A stretch of 64,000 nucleotides of DNA from Pezicula radicicola (Eukaryota > Ascomycota > Leotiomycetes > Helotiales > Dermateaceae), in contig PDUO01000011.1 in assembly GCA_003008705.1 (NCBI GenBank), forward strand, positions 549,956 to 613,955. Direction: 5' to 3'. A model generated the notes under the pieces. The model was not told where the DNA came from. It ran no database searches and saw only the letters and a program-made list of their open reading frames with translations. Of the stretch, positions 21,561 through 32,908 are shown in pieces. How positions within the stretch are numbered: position 1 is the stretch's first letter; every line of letters starts with the position of its first letter. The translations under genes and the position numbers were made by a program.

Positions 21561-23144
21561 CCGAGAAGTGAAAAAAAGGTCACCTAACCATGTCCATGAA
21601 ACTCAGCACAATTCCACAGCCCCTCTTTCCCAAGCACCTCACCAATAAGCGATTCCCTATCTTTAGTATAACCCATAATACCCATCCACTCAGCAACAAC
21701 ATCTCCCTTCCCATCCCCATCCCCATCCCCATCCCCACCCCAATTCTCCCTCCCAAAATCCAACCCAGCAGAACCTTTCTGATACACAGTAGCTTTCTAA
21801 TTAACAACACCATCATCCAAAACCGGCTGTTCAGACGTAAACCCCAAATCAGGTCTAGCATTCTCAACTCTACCTCTCCCACCACCACAAACAACATGAA
21901 TCTTCTCATCTCCAATAATCTCAGGATATCAACAATGATAATAATCACCACTAATATCCGTATTAACAGCCCAACTCCTCTTCAAAAATATCCATCTCTG
22001 TTTCTTTTTCGATTTCTTTGTTTTTGTGTAAGATTATGGGAGTTGGGTTAATAACTATTAATTGAGCTCGAGGTGGGATTATGAAACCATTTGATTTCGG
22101 GGAATAGGAATTGTGTATACACATTCATAGCCAATAAAACATTTTCCGCCAGGATAGATCCACGATTCGAAGTTTTGATGATCCATTCTTTCCTTGCTCC
22201 GGGCTCTTGGTCTTCTTGACCTTGTTAAGAAATAGATAATATAGGAGTATTAATCTGAAGATTGATTCGTCCAGGAAAAGTATCAATCAAATATTAAAGT
22301 ACTCCACAAATAAATTTATAAAGACTTAAAACCCAAGAGCCCTACCACTTACAGCCCCAACACCATCAGGAATCAAATATCTCTTCACCAACTTCCTCCC
22401 CTTCAAAAACCTTCCTAATACTCCCTCCACTCTTCTCACCTTCAGAACCCAAAACAGCACCACCGGGACCACAAATCTCTTCTCGAGACTTTAATATTTC
22501 TTCCATAGACTCCCATTCTGTTTTTTGAGTATAGATTTCTACAGTTTCTAATCCTCAAAGATCGCACGCGATATCTAGAGTGGAGATTAATGCCGGGACA
22601 CTAGATACCGATCGTTCCTCTAATACCTTGAGTTTTAAAGCTTCGGAGAGACCATATTTCTCGAGATCAGATTTGAAGAATAGATAGCGGGTAACTCGAC
22701 AGAGTCCTCCGTTTCTTCCTGTTTTGGGGTAGGGTTTTATTGGAGGTTAAAGGAGAGTCTCTGGTTTTGTGTCTTTGCTCTGGGAAGGAAGAATACAGGA
22801 GAAAGAAAGAAAGGAATTAATAAATAAATACCAGTAGCACCACTACAAGCTTGTCTCGTTTCAATCAAAGCAACCCTCCCATCAGGATCCCCATTCAACA
22901 ACTTATATGCCAATAACGTCCCTGTGATTCCTGGACCTAAAGTCACATCCGTATCATCAGTCTAAATGCTACTATGTAAACTGTAAGCGATAAGAAAAGG
23001 AAAGAAATAAGACAAACCAGTAACAACATATTCCTATCGTCCAGGTAATTCAACAGTAGAACGATAATCAGCAAGAGAATGAGGTGGAGTTTGTCAATAT
23101 GATATCGTTGGGTTAGGAGTCAGGAGACTAGTTGAGAATTCCAT
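21561..23144 (-). pseudogene. Decayed FAD-dependent oxidoreductase (DAO family)
   Basis: The minus strand preserves the order of a fungal DAO-type flavoprotein but with stops in every part. A start at 23144 (MEFSTSLLTPNPTISY) is followed by TGA at 23094-23096, then PPHSLADYRSTVELPGR and a TAG at 23034-23036. The dinucleotide-binding block survives as GPGITGTLLAYKLL with ALIETRQACSGATG, then after an intron GRNGGLCRVTRYLFFK, and a further TGA at 22555-22557 within what should be CD.WRGETV. Later pieces include SILAENVLLAMNVYT (about 22110-22160) and the C-terminal GIMGYTKDRESLIGEVLGKE with FHGHG (21584-21680). The leading GAG of the nucleotide motif is GPG. It cannot encode a functional enzyme. 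Confidence 0.88.
21711..21741. repeat. CCCCAT hexamer tandem repeat
   Basis: About five copies of CCCCAT in a row (GATGGG on the minus strand, giving a Gly-Asp run) lie inside the oxidoreductase pseudogene, probably expanded after loss of function. Confidence 0.75.
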
Positions 23145-24101
23145 CGCTTCTTGCTTTTTCTTGCTTCAAAATAGCCTTAAAAGTTAACAATTACTAAAAA
23201 CAAGTAGATTTCGCACAAGAGGATTATACAGATGTTTTTTTTTTGAATAGAAATGGATCGTTGAAATTCTAGAGGTGCTTGACAGCTTTATATACACAAG
23301 TAGGTAGTCATGTAGATGATGGACCGCACCAAGTGAGCCGTTAAAAATCTCGGAGCTCGCTTACTGCGTAAATGGAATATTCGGAGCTCGATAACGGAGT
23401 GAATGGTGCATTCTTGTTGGTTAAGAGTTATAGATTTGAACTTCCCGTGTTCTTCTTATTGTAAATGATAAGAGTGTTATTGGACTTTCTCTAGTTGATG
23501 ACGAGTTCCGGAAGGTTGTCTGGCCGTTCTTATTGTATCTATGTACCTGCCTTATCTTGGGAGTCGTTCGTTGAGAGTATTCGGCACACGTGATCGATTG
23601 CCCTTTTTAGGTCTGCTTGGCGATACTTCCTATTTTAGTTAGACGACTTCTGGAGACTAGACTTAGTATCTTCAACTGTTTATGGAATCTCTAAATCTTT
23701 GCAATAGTCAGGCATTCATGTCACGATAAAGATAGAAGTAAGTTGAGAGTGCTGAAAAGGTAATTTTATGCATTTTTTACCATTATGGCGTCTTTGTACA
23801 GTACAAAGTACAGTAATAGGGCAGAATCCCAAACCCTAGAAACCGCAACTCCAAATTTTGTGCTCGATTGAAGCACCAGTACCAACACCAGTTCCCATGC
23901 AATTCTATGCTATTCCAATCCATCCCATGCCAACCAAGACATATAATAATACAAAAGAAAATCCACCGTGGTGCCGATAGAACGCCGTTGAAAATGCCGC
24001 TTGCTTAAATTTTTTTGCAATGCTGAAATGGGTATCATTATCCATATCTCCGTCTCATTCCTCTACTTCTCTCCGTCTGTGCTTCGTTGCGAAGAAACAA
24101 A
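23145..24101. other. Intergenic, with a short direct repeat
   Basis: No gene is supported. Two imperfect 27-base direct repeats beginning TCGGAGCTCG lie at about 23350-23376 and 23381-23407. A run of eleven T lies near 23237-23247. Confidence 0.55.
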
Positions 24102-25097
24102 TCAAGCAAAGACGTTCTTCAAGTTTCTTAATCCGCCAGCCGCTTCATTATCGCCATGTATACTCCGTGGGACATGCGGTCCATTCATTCGCACGACACC
24201 TCTCTTGTGGTTTGATGCACCGAATGTCTCCTCATCCTTGATCCACTCCTTTTGTCCTGGGTGCCATGTGTGGCCCTTAAAGTTTGTCTTGGTCAAGGCC
24301 TTCTGAGAGTACTCCTCGGTCAAGATCTTGTCGAAGCTGTATGGCACGATTGCTGGGACTCCCTCAAAGACAGTCTCCCTCATTGGATACAAGTCTCGCG
24401 TGCGGTAACGGTGGTAGTTCTTGCAACTCCATACGCCAGGCTGTACAGAAGGATTTGTCTCGCTGAGGCCGGTAATATCTATGAACATTCCATTGTCGAC
24501 GTTAATGAATCTTGCATCAATCACGTTCATACCATCTCCTCTGGTTCTCTCTACCGAGTTGGGGTTTATGTCGAGCAGGTATGTTCGTTGTACGGTCTCG
24601 CCATTGGTTGAGAGGCCTGTATAATTGTGGTAGGTCATGTTCATGTTCTCTCCTAGCCAAACCAAGGTCGACGCCGCTACTTGTACGTCGAGATCCGTAT
24701 CCCAAGGCATGATCTTTCCGTTCCACCACCAGCCGAGCATAGTACCATGCGCCAACCAAGTTTCAATATTCCTCTCCCGAAAGACGGTCAGATATGCGCG
24801 AATAAGATATCGTAGTTCGGCTCGGTGTACTTCGTAGTCTATTTGGTTGCCTTTGTAGTATCTGCTGTCGTAATGTCCCAACTCATCATTTCCACCAGGC
24901 TCGTGGAAGTATTTTGTGCTTGGCTTCTGTGGTTTGCTAGGCCGTATTCGATTTCCTGCTCTAGATGCACCACCGGCGGGGATAGATCTTGATTGTAAGG
25001 CAACATCATTTGGTTCTGGTTGTGGGGAAGGTGCGGCGATAGATGATGTGAGAAGCAGAGCGCTTGCAAAAGTTGCGAATAACTGTTGGAACTTCAT
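24102..25097 (-). CDS. LicD/Mnn4-family protein (putative phosphotransferase)
   Basis: Single-exon gene of 331 residues. A signal peptide (MKFQQLFATFASALLLTSSI) precedes a LicD domain (PF04991). Family hallmarks are YFHEPGGNDELGHYDSRYY, TWLAHGTMLGWWWNGKIMPW and DTDLDVQV, the acidic motif likely to bind metal. Fungal relatives include Mnn4-type proteins needed for mannosylphosphate addition to glycans, so a role in cell-wall or secretory glycan phosphorylation is an inference. The C-terminal part (EGVPAIVPYSFDKILTEEY) is typical of the family. The length and lack of breaks suggest an intact gene. It stands between a pseudogene and a long non-coding region. Confidence 0.9.
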   Translation of the reverse strand: MKFQQLFATFASALLLTSSIAAPSPQPEPNDVALQSRSIPAGGASRAGNRIRPSKPQKPSTKYFHEPGGNDELGHYDSRYYKGNQIDYEVHRAELRYLIRAYLTVFRERNIETWLAHGTMLGWWWNGKIMPWDTDLDVQVAASTLVWLGENMNMTYHNYTGLSTNGETVQRTYLLDINPNSVERTRGDGMNVIDARFINVDNGMFIDITGLSETNPSVQPGVWSCKNYHRYRTRDLYPMRETVFEGVPAIVPYSFDKILTEEYSQKALTKTNFKGHTWHPGQKEWIKDEETFGASNHKRGVVRMNGPHVPRSIHGDNEAAGGLRNLKNVFA

Positions 25098-27612
25098 GAT
25101 GAGAGGATAGTGTGATGACGATGGAAGAGAGCACTAAAATCACGGGTCCATACAGGAGAGAGACTTGTCGATATTTGTAAGTTACTCTCAAGTATAGAGT
25201 TGGTGGCTGAGGGATTCCTTCAAGCGCTCGCAAATGAGTGATCGCCTAATAATATCCAATGCTCGGGATCCTTAAAAAATCGTTCGGGAGGTCCCAAGCA
25301 AGCAAATTGCCAAGTCGGGTATGAGGGCGGCCAAGGAAGAACAACAATGAAGTGATCTTGGCAGACGTGTAGTGCTGATGTGATGGGATTGTGAGAGGAT
25401 GATGAATGGTGTGTTGACGTCAAGAGTAGAAGAAGGGTGCAGGACAAGACAAGACCGTCACGAGCACAATTACTTAAAGAAGGATAATCAACAGAGGTGA
25501 CAAGAGAAAGCAAGAGACTTATGAGGCGGGGATAAGAGTGGTTTTGTCCATAGGGACAATTTAACTCACGATCCTTGTCGGTGGTTAAATGGGGGAATGA
25601 CTGGAGCCGTGAGAAAGATACAAGTGGGCGTTTGGGTGGATACCGAGCGATTTGCGAAGGATGATTGCGTGGACAGGAGGCGAGTAGTGTCTTCAGGGTT
25701 GGCACCAACTTCCTGCTTCGTCGTGAACATCCGATCTGTGGCTTAGAAGTATACACTGCGTCCGTGCGATTGGTGTACAGCAAAAGTCGGTATCATTGAT
25801 TAGCATGCCCATTTTCACATTGTCCTGGTGTAGAGATAAGTCATTGGATCACCTGCCTATTCAGTCGATAGATTGACTGTATCATTCACTTGTGCGTTTT
25901 GTTCTGCGTTTCATACTGTAGAGATGTTGGAGTGTTGGGTGGTCGTGGTCGTGGTCGACGTCAGTTGGTACGTGCAAGCATAATGAAAATCAACCCCCAA
26001 TTCATTTTGACAGGCCCACCTCATTAGGGAGCCTCAGTGCTTACACTTTGCGCAACCGCAGGTACACGCGGCCTTTCCGCAGTGCGTAAGGCAAAGTATA
26101 CTGTACATAGGAATGCGCACTGGATGTCTCTGAGCTTGGAAGCACAACTCGACCTTTTCCCCGACGATTGTGCTTCAGAGCCAAAGATATAGTACGTACA
26201 CAAGGTGGAAAGTAGTGTGAAAAATCAATCAATCAATTAAACAAACAAATAAACAAGCGAAGAACGCCTCATGTGAGTGATCGGCACTCGACGTGGATGC
26301 CAAGGCACTGTTGAACAAAGATGTGATCTAAAAAGCTTGGCTTTACGGAAGACCGGATTCTTGTCGTGTGCTCAATTGTCGAATGCAGATGTGGTCGCAT
26401 GTCACTTTGCAGCATGTTGCTGTGGAAAAAGAGCAGCATTTGGGGGTTGAAAGGAAAGACGGCGATGTTGTTGCATCTGCTGTTACGAAGGACCGAGTAC
26501 CTACATGAAAGATGTTAGAGATCTTCTCCTCAGGACGTAAGCACCCATTCTTCTCGTCTTGCCTTTAACTTATCATAGAACCCTGGGGCAGTCAGAGCTC
26601 ACTACAAAATCCCCTCCTAGTTAACGAAAGCTTCCATCATGGCAACATTTCTTTACATTTCAAGGTTCAGTTCTCTCTCCCGTACTCTAGTACTTCGTCC
26701 AGTACATACGATCGTACCTTCGTACTCCTCGCGGAGTCTGGTATCCAATCCCCGAAGCTAGGTACCGTAGCGCCCCCTTCTCTTTCACGCTTCATCCTGC
26801 ACCTCCTATCCTTATCTCTCGGATCTTCCCTTTTATCTCCTCCACCTTCAGCCTCGGCATAACCTCAAGCATTCTTTGTCTGGGCTGGTTCATCTCTGAA
26901 GAACCACGGCATTGGGCATTGGGCATTGGGAATTGGCAATCCTCTGATCCTCTGACCTCCACGTTCATCCCATCTCCCTTCTCAGGATCGCGGCTCTCCT
27001 GTGCTTCAGATTCTGCAAATCATTTCTTATTTTTGGAGTAACAATAAGCATAACGGCGCGCCCACAGCTCTGCTCTCAGAATAGAACGACACGCGTTTGT
27101 CTCCTTTTCTGGGGAAAACAGAAATAAATGAGACCGTAGAGGGCAGATCCCGACAACTGTGAGACGGTGAGTTTTGTTGCCGCTCCCCGATATCGTGAAT
27201 CGACAATCATTTGACAGCTGTTCAACAATAAATAAGACGAAAAGAGCAGGAAAGTTCGTCATGTTCATCAGCATTGCTTGATTTTTACCCAACTGAAATA
27301 TCTTCTGCTACATACAGGTAACACTTGATCTTCAGAATTCTGTTGGTCACGTGATTGTAGCACTCTCGGGCCTCGGTGCGAAGATTCCAGATCTCACATC
27401 ATTTTCTTATTCCTTCTCTCATCACACTGTACCTTCGTACAACACCATGAATTGACTCACTTCTCTCTGCAATGAAATTAACGACTTAAGATCAAGTTCA
27501 GTAGTTGCACACTACTTTCACCTTTTCCCATTTGCTGTTTGCTGTTTGTGGATTTGTTGGTTGCTTGCTTGCAGGGGAATTGCGGGGGATATTAAGGTCG
27601 AAGGTTGCAGAT
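25098..27612. other. Long intergenic region
   Basis: About 2.5 kb with no supported gene. A 187-codon minus-strand frame (25220-25783) has no domain and irregular composition. Short tandem repeats occur: GGTCGT hexamers near 25942-25960 and GGGCATT units near 26912-26935. The last 300 bases are the promoter and leader of the thioesterase gene. Confidence 0.6.
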
Positions 27613-28735
27613 ATGGCTTCAGTCGAGGAACGTACCAAAGCTGTGAAGGCAATTGAAGCTATTTTTGAACGGTATGTAGAAGCTTATGACTCTCTTATCC
27701 TATCTTCTATTATTGGTTCTTGGTCAGCTTCAACGATAACCAACTGTTACCCGAAACCCAACTCCATTGAAATCCACCATCTTGTTGGCTATTTTAGCAT
27801 ATCACTTCTCACTCGCTCTGCGCTGCCATGAACTATTTTCATTCAAATATCCCAGTCCCAGTTATTTTGAACCATCTAATTCTTGCACTTCTTGGCTATG
27901 CTTTCATAGCATTATCTTTTTCGTTCTTCGTTTCTCCCCCACAAGTCATTAAAATCATCCACTAAAGTTACTGCTTCTACACTCAGAAAGGTGCTAATTA
28001 GTATAATAGATACCGACTTATAGCTGAAAAGCAAAATTTCAATGGGTTCGATCGACATTTAATGGAAGCAAGTTCCCTTGCACTTTACATCCTACAATAC
28101 AGAACACTCGCTAATAGGGGACCTTCACCAACAGAACAGTAAAATCATCACCGCAACACCAGATGGAAAAGCAGAATTTGAGTTCGTGATTGATGAGCGG
28201 TACGGTAATATGAACGGAGTTATGCATGGCGGAGCTGCAGGTCTAATTTTTGATATGTTCACCACGACTGCATTGGGGCCAATTGCTAGACCTGGTTGGT
28301 GGGAGTATGTTACTCGTTATCTCTAACTTCTTTCATCAATCCGGCTCATCTAATCACTCGAGTTACTTCGAATACTGACCTGATTCCGTCATTGCAGCTT
28401 CCTTGGAGGCGTCACAAGAACATTGAATATCAGCTACTTGAGAGCCATTCCAGTCGGTACGTCTATTCCATTTCCCTCAAATACATTGACTTTTCAGACT
28501 GAAACAATTTTCTGTAGGGACCACAGTGCGTCTCCATAGCGAAGTCACTGGAGTCGGTCGAACCATGGCCATGATCCGTGGCACAATGACCAGCGTCGAC
28601 GGTAAAACAATCTACTGCACAGCCGAACATCACAAAGTACGCGTTCCAACACAAGAAGAACACAACAAGCATAGAGTAGCATGGGATGATTTATGGGATG
28701 CAGAAGGAAAAGAGATTATCAAGAGTAAAATATGA
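27613..28735 (+). CDS. 4HBT/hotdog-fold thioesterase (PaaI-like)
   Basis: Probable acyl-CoA thioesterase. Five exons (27613-27671, 28010-28071, 28118-28304, 28398-28456, 28518-28735) join in frame to 194 residues. The hotdog hallmark is YGNMNGVMHGGAAGLIFDMF, with the HGG loop and the helix Asp expected for catalysis. It is followed by FLGGVTRTLNISYLRAIPVG and TVRLHSEVTGVGRTMAM, matching fungal PF03061 proteins. The second intron uses GTTCCC as donor, which is unusual, so the residues around 28071/28118 are the least certain part. An in-frame upstream ATG at 27505 exists, but MASVEERTKA is the more normal start. The substrate is unknown. Confidence 0.9.
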
Positions 28736-29273
28736 TCAAGAGATGAAATTCCTCCAGTATTGTATATAGACAGTCATGTGATACGCCCCCTTTTTTCCCA
28801 CAAGCGAGAACAAGGGGCTCCACGCACTCCATAAATTCAAAACAAAGAGTCCCGATAAACAATCCTTACAGACAATCTACCCAATTGCCGAACAAGATAT
28901 CAACATCAAACAACCCAATTCATCTACCCGTAACCGATCAACCTCAAAGACCCTCAAGACCCTCAAAGGTTTACGCTCCAGACCCACGAACTTCATAAAG
29001 ACAGTATGATTCCGCGCCCAGAAACCTGGTTGTTTCCACCCAGTTTCCCCAGTTTTAACTCAAAGTGACGAAAAGCTTAAATTCTCATAACAATGAAGTA
29101 ACATGAATAATCTCCCGAAAACTGGAGCTGAGAATAGGTATATAAGTAACTTGTACTTCCCAAACCGAGTAGTTCTTCACCTCAATTCTCAACCAAAATC
29201 TGAATTCCTGTATCTACATTCATTTCCATTTCAATTTCAATTTCACATTCTCACGTTCTTTTTTGAATCAAAA
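28736..29273. other. Intergenic
   Basis: No gene seen. A TATATAAG box lies near 29140, about 130 bases before the start of the secreted-protein gene, and is a candidate core promoter element. Confidence 0.5.
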
Positions 29274-30072
29274 ATGCAATTCTTCACTTCTTCAACAATC
29301 ACCACCACCATCACAGGACTTCTAAGTCTAGCAGTCCTCACAACCGCAACCCTCGATCCAGCATCTTCAAACACAAAAGGCGTCTGTCCAGGAACCTATA
29401 ATTGTTCAGGTACCTCTTCCCCCATAAATCACCACCCCCTTAGATCCCTCTCCCCATCTTCCGTCTTTCCCCCATTCCACACCCCCCAAAACCACATCCC
29501 AATCCAACCTCAACCCCTCCCCTATCCCCCCTACTGAAACCCCAAAACTAACAATCCCAAAAGCATCCAAAGTCTCAACAGCTATTCAAGCAGCAGAATG
29601 TTCCCACAACACTCGAACATCAAGCACTCAAACCTTCGCCGTCTTCGTCACAGATCATCAATATGATTCCTCGCATGGTGCTCCTTATGGTACTTGTTCG
29701 GCTTATACTTGTACTTCGCCTACGACTGCTCAGATGACTGATACGGATGAGGATTGTTGGACTTTCTTTTGGTCGTAAGTTTTTTTTTCTTCTTCTTCTG
29801 TTTTTGTTAGGAGAGGATTTAAATTCGCATGTTGAGGAGCCCTATTTTCTTGAAATCTTCGACGGTTTTGGGGGGGAGGGGAGGATGGAGGAGAGAGAAA
29901 GTATATAGAGAGGTGTGCAATTGAGATTGTTTTTGCTAATTTTTGATCATGTAGTGGTACTGGAACGGAGAGTGGATATGGAACAAACTGTATCGAGGAC
30001 CCCGAAACTGGAGAATGTGGATGTGAGAACAGTGACGGGACATTCGTTGCTGGGTCTGACTCCTGCACTTAA
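29274..30072 (+). CDS. Small cysteine-rich secreted protein
   Basis: Function unknown. Three exons (29274-29409, 29564-29774, 29955-30072) join in frame to 154 residues. The N-terminus MQFFTSSTITTTITGLLSLA is a signal peptide. The mature part holds ten cysteines, in blocks such as CPGTYNC, GTCSAYTC, DEDCWTFFW, NCIEDPETGECGCE and SDSC, enough for five disulfides. Intron 1 has an ACTAAC branch point. The size, secretion and cysteine content fit an effector-like or cell-surface protein; no family is recognised. It follows the thioesterase gene in the same orientation. Confidence 0.78.
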
Positions 30073-30336
30073 ATAATTCTGGGGTTCAGTTTGTGTGAGG
30101 CATGTAAGAATAGTGGGAAAAGAGTGATATTTACCAAAAGTATTGTTATTTAAGAGAATTAAATATTAGGTCATCACAACTAAACAGAACAGTCTTAAAA
30201 TAGGTACGTGGTATGATTGAGCAGTACTTGAAAAACCTCACGATTCATACAAGTTTGATTCGTTAGGCGATAGCAGAGACGAATTTCATTTTGTTCCATA
30301 GCAGTATTTGGACTTGTGTAAGGAATGTAGTTGTGC

Positions 30337-31577
30337 TTAGTTCACAGAGAAAATGTCGAATTTCTCACCGACCATCTCCTCTGACATTTTCCAGAGTTTC
30401 TTTGCTCCTTCTACATCTGCTGCATATGCCAGTCGTGGTGGCCTGACGTGGCAATCTTCAAGGTAGCCTCCGTTTGAGTCTAAATGTGGAGAAATGGGTG
30501 AGCAAGACTTCTCTGGGTTGGAATAAGGTTATATGTAAAGTTACTTGCCGGCAATGCTTGGATCAAAAGCTGCAACGATATAAGTAGAAACACCTTGCTG
30601 CAACGTTTTCTTTGCCACAGCTATTTGTTCGGCAGTCGCACCATTAGCCTTATCAACTTCGACTCTAATCTTCATCATTTCAGGAACACCTCCTTCGAGG
30701 ATGTAACGGCCTAGGTTGGTGCCAAGGATTCCTTTTTTGAACTGTCAGTCTCAAATGCAAATACTGGAAGGGTCATGAAAATTGGCATACCTCCAGGGTG
30801 CAAACTGAAAGATAGTATATTTTTCTTTCGAAGCTGCTCCGACTGAGCAAGACTGAGTGAGAAGAGAATGTTGGCAGTTTTGGCTTGACCGTAACCTTGC
30901 CATGCGTTGTATATTTTGCCATTCTATACAGAGGTCAGCTGGAAGAGTTGATAAGAAGTCACGAAGAAGTGTACCTCAAACCCAGGATCATCAAATCTCA
31001 CATTGCTGAAGCGATGTCCCGCACTCGAAACGTTCACGATCCTACCTCCGTCTGCCACAATTCCATCCCTCAGCAAAAAGTTAACAAAGAGAAAATGGCC
31101 TAGGTGGCAGATCCCGAACTGTGACTCGAAGCCATCGACAGTCGTAGAGTATGGTGAGCACATTATTGCCGCGTTATTGATTACCACATCAATCTTGACG
31201 CCCTCCCAGCTTTTGACTTCCGACACTGCTTTCCGCACAGATTCAAGAGATGCAAGGTCCATCGAGAGTATCTTTGTCGCGACGTTCGGGTAGGAAGAGG
31301 CAATAGAAGACGAGACAGGTTCAGCTCGTGCTAGGGAACGCGCAGAGAGGATGAGGAGGTGCGGGTTGGCAGATGCAATTGTGATGGCTGTTTCGGCACC
31401 AAGACCACCTTCTGCCACGCCAGTTATAAGGACTAGAAATCGTTAGAATACCATGTTGGATCAGAGCCGTGAAAACTTACCGGTCTTGCCCTTGATGTGG
31501 TCATTGAGCTGGGAGGCCACCTCAAAACCGTCCGGATCTTGGCTAGTGCCAGAGAAATGCTTGTCAATTTCATTCAT
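30337..31577 (-). CDS. Short-chain dehydrogenase/reductase
   Basis: NAD(P)-dependent oxidoreductase of the classical SDR fold, closest in style to WWOX/retinol-dehydrogenase-like fungal proteins. Five exons: 31577-31481, 31432-30975, 30923 onward, a fourth exon ending at 30549, and a last exon 30479-30337. The cofactor motif is TGVAEGGLGAETA, the structural motif is INNAA, the catalytic Ser lies in IVNVSSAGHRF and the catalytic pair is in YGQAK. SLHPGG follows, as usual. The last intron (30480-30548) keeps frame only with a GC donor (G/GCAAGT), leading into DSNGGYLEDCHVRPP, a standard C-terminal block. It is divergently oriented from the dioxygenase-like gene at 32909. The substrate is unknown. 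Confidence 0.92.
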
Positions 31578-32908
31578 ATTTTCTATAATACTGTCTAATA
31601 CTTGTGTGACAGGAAGTTGTAGAGAAATTGAGCTAAAGCAACTGTGACAGAGAGATGAGATATGCGAAAGATACTTTGCCAATCTACAAACCTGTCGACT
31701 CTTTATATATCGTTGTATGTCGGAGATCCAAGGGGTTAAAATATTCTGCCATTGCAAATGGTTTTCTGTACTCCGTAAAGTCCGCACAGTATTACGAAGT
31801 TGTTGTCAGTTGTGAAGTTGCGATACTGTCGTTGCGGCGAGGCGGTCAGATATGGCAGAGAGAGCTAATTGCGCCTGAATTAGGATAGCGGTCAGCGACC
31901 TGCATAAGCGAGAAGTTGGCGAATGTCAGGTCAGCCAAATGCATTCGAGCGGCCAACAACAACGACCAACGTATCACTAGAAGTACTAGAATCTAAAATC
32001 TGCCGCTTGTTGAACTAGCTATTCTTCTTCGGCCTTATTGGTACAGTCCACTAGTATGTATTGCGCAGAAGCAAGTGCCATGATGCCAGTACTTTCCTGC
32101 CCGCCGGAATGCGGTGGGGGGTTTTGGTGGAAGTTTCCACCCATCGTACTTCGTATGGAGACGTCATTTCGTCATTTGAAGTTCGGATTCTCTTTTTACA
32201 ATGTTTGACTTGACCATGGACCATGAGGCGATGAGGAAGATGTGTTTGGAGACATGGCCACTCATGTCTTGGCTGGTGGGCTCTTATGGATTCTACTCCA
32301 ACCTCTCAAGTAGAGGATATCGCCCCCAGCAGTCCACCATATTCGTAGCATCAAAGTTTCGGCCATGCCTGAAGTTCTTGTTGTCGGGTTTTGAAACTTT
32401 GCAATAATAGAAAGTCGGCCAGTGTGTCTTCTGTTGTATCATTACATATGCTGTACTTTTCGCCGTTTAGGTTTTGCCCAAGGCCAGAAGAGTTGCGCAG
32501 CGGGCAACCTCTTAGCCGGCAGACCGGTACCGTTGTGATACTGCGTCTTTGCCGCCATCTCACGGCAGAGACAATCCAGCAGCAGAATTCTATTGGAAAC
32601 GCGGCCCGTCCGACCGATAAGTATTATGGACTCGACCTTAGAGAACCTCCATCTCGCTGATATGCGATGTTTAGAGGCTGTCCCACAAAACCTTTGGCCT
32701 TGGATTGGCTAAGTCGGGATGAGGCCGGCTTTCCTAATTCACCCCACTTATGTTGTCTTCACGTCAAGTCAAATGCGTGTCATATACTACTAATACATAA
32801 GGCCTCCAGTGCATATTGTTACTCTTCAGTCCTTTTGGGTAGGGAAAAGGTTACCTTCGCAAGATCCATATTGTACTCTCGCTGTCTGCATTCTGAAATT
32901 TATTGATC
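31578..32908. other. Divergent intergenic region
   Basis: Contains the promoters of the SDR gene (minus) and the PhyH-like gene (plus), 1.3 kb apart. No coding frame is convincing. No repeat of note. Confidence 0.55.

Noticed and set aside
21590..22051. 153-codon plus-strand frame rich in Pro, Ile, Asn and Thr
   Set aside because: It is the antisense of the decayed flavoprotein, and the hexamer repeat explains part of its openness.
25220..25783. 187-codon minus-strand open frame upstream of the LicD gene
   Set aside because: No domain, no signal or membrane feature, and composition like non-coding DNA; it overlaps the likely LicD promoter.
26640..26762. 40-codon plus-strand frame MATFLYISRFSSLSR...
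   Set aside because: Too short, ends without a splice partner and has no recognisable family, despite a targeting-like N-terminus.
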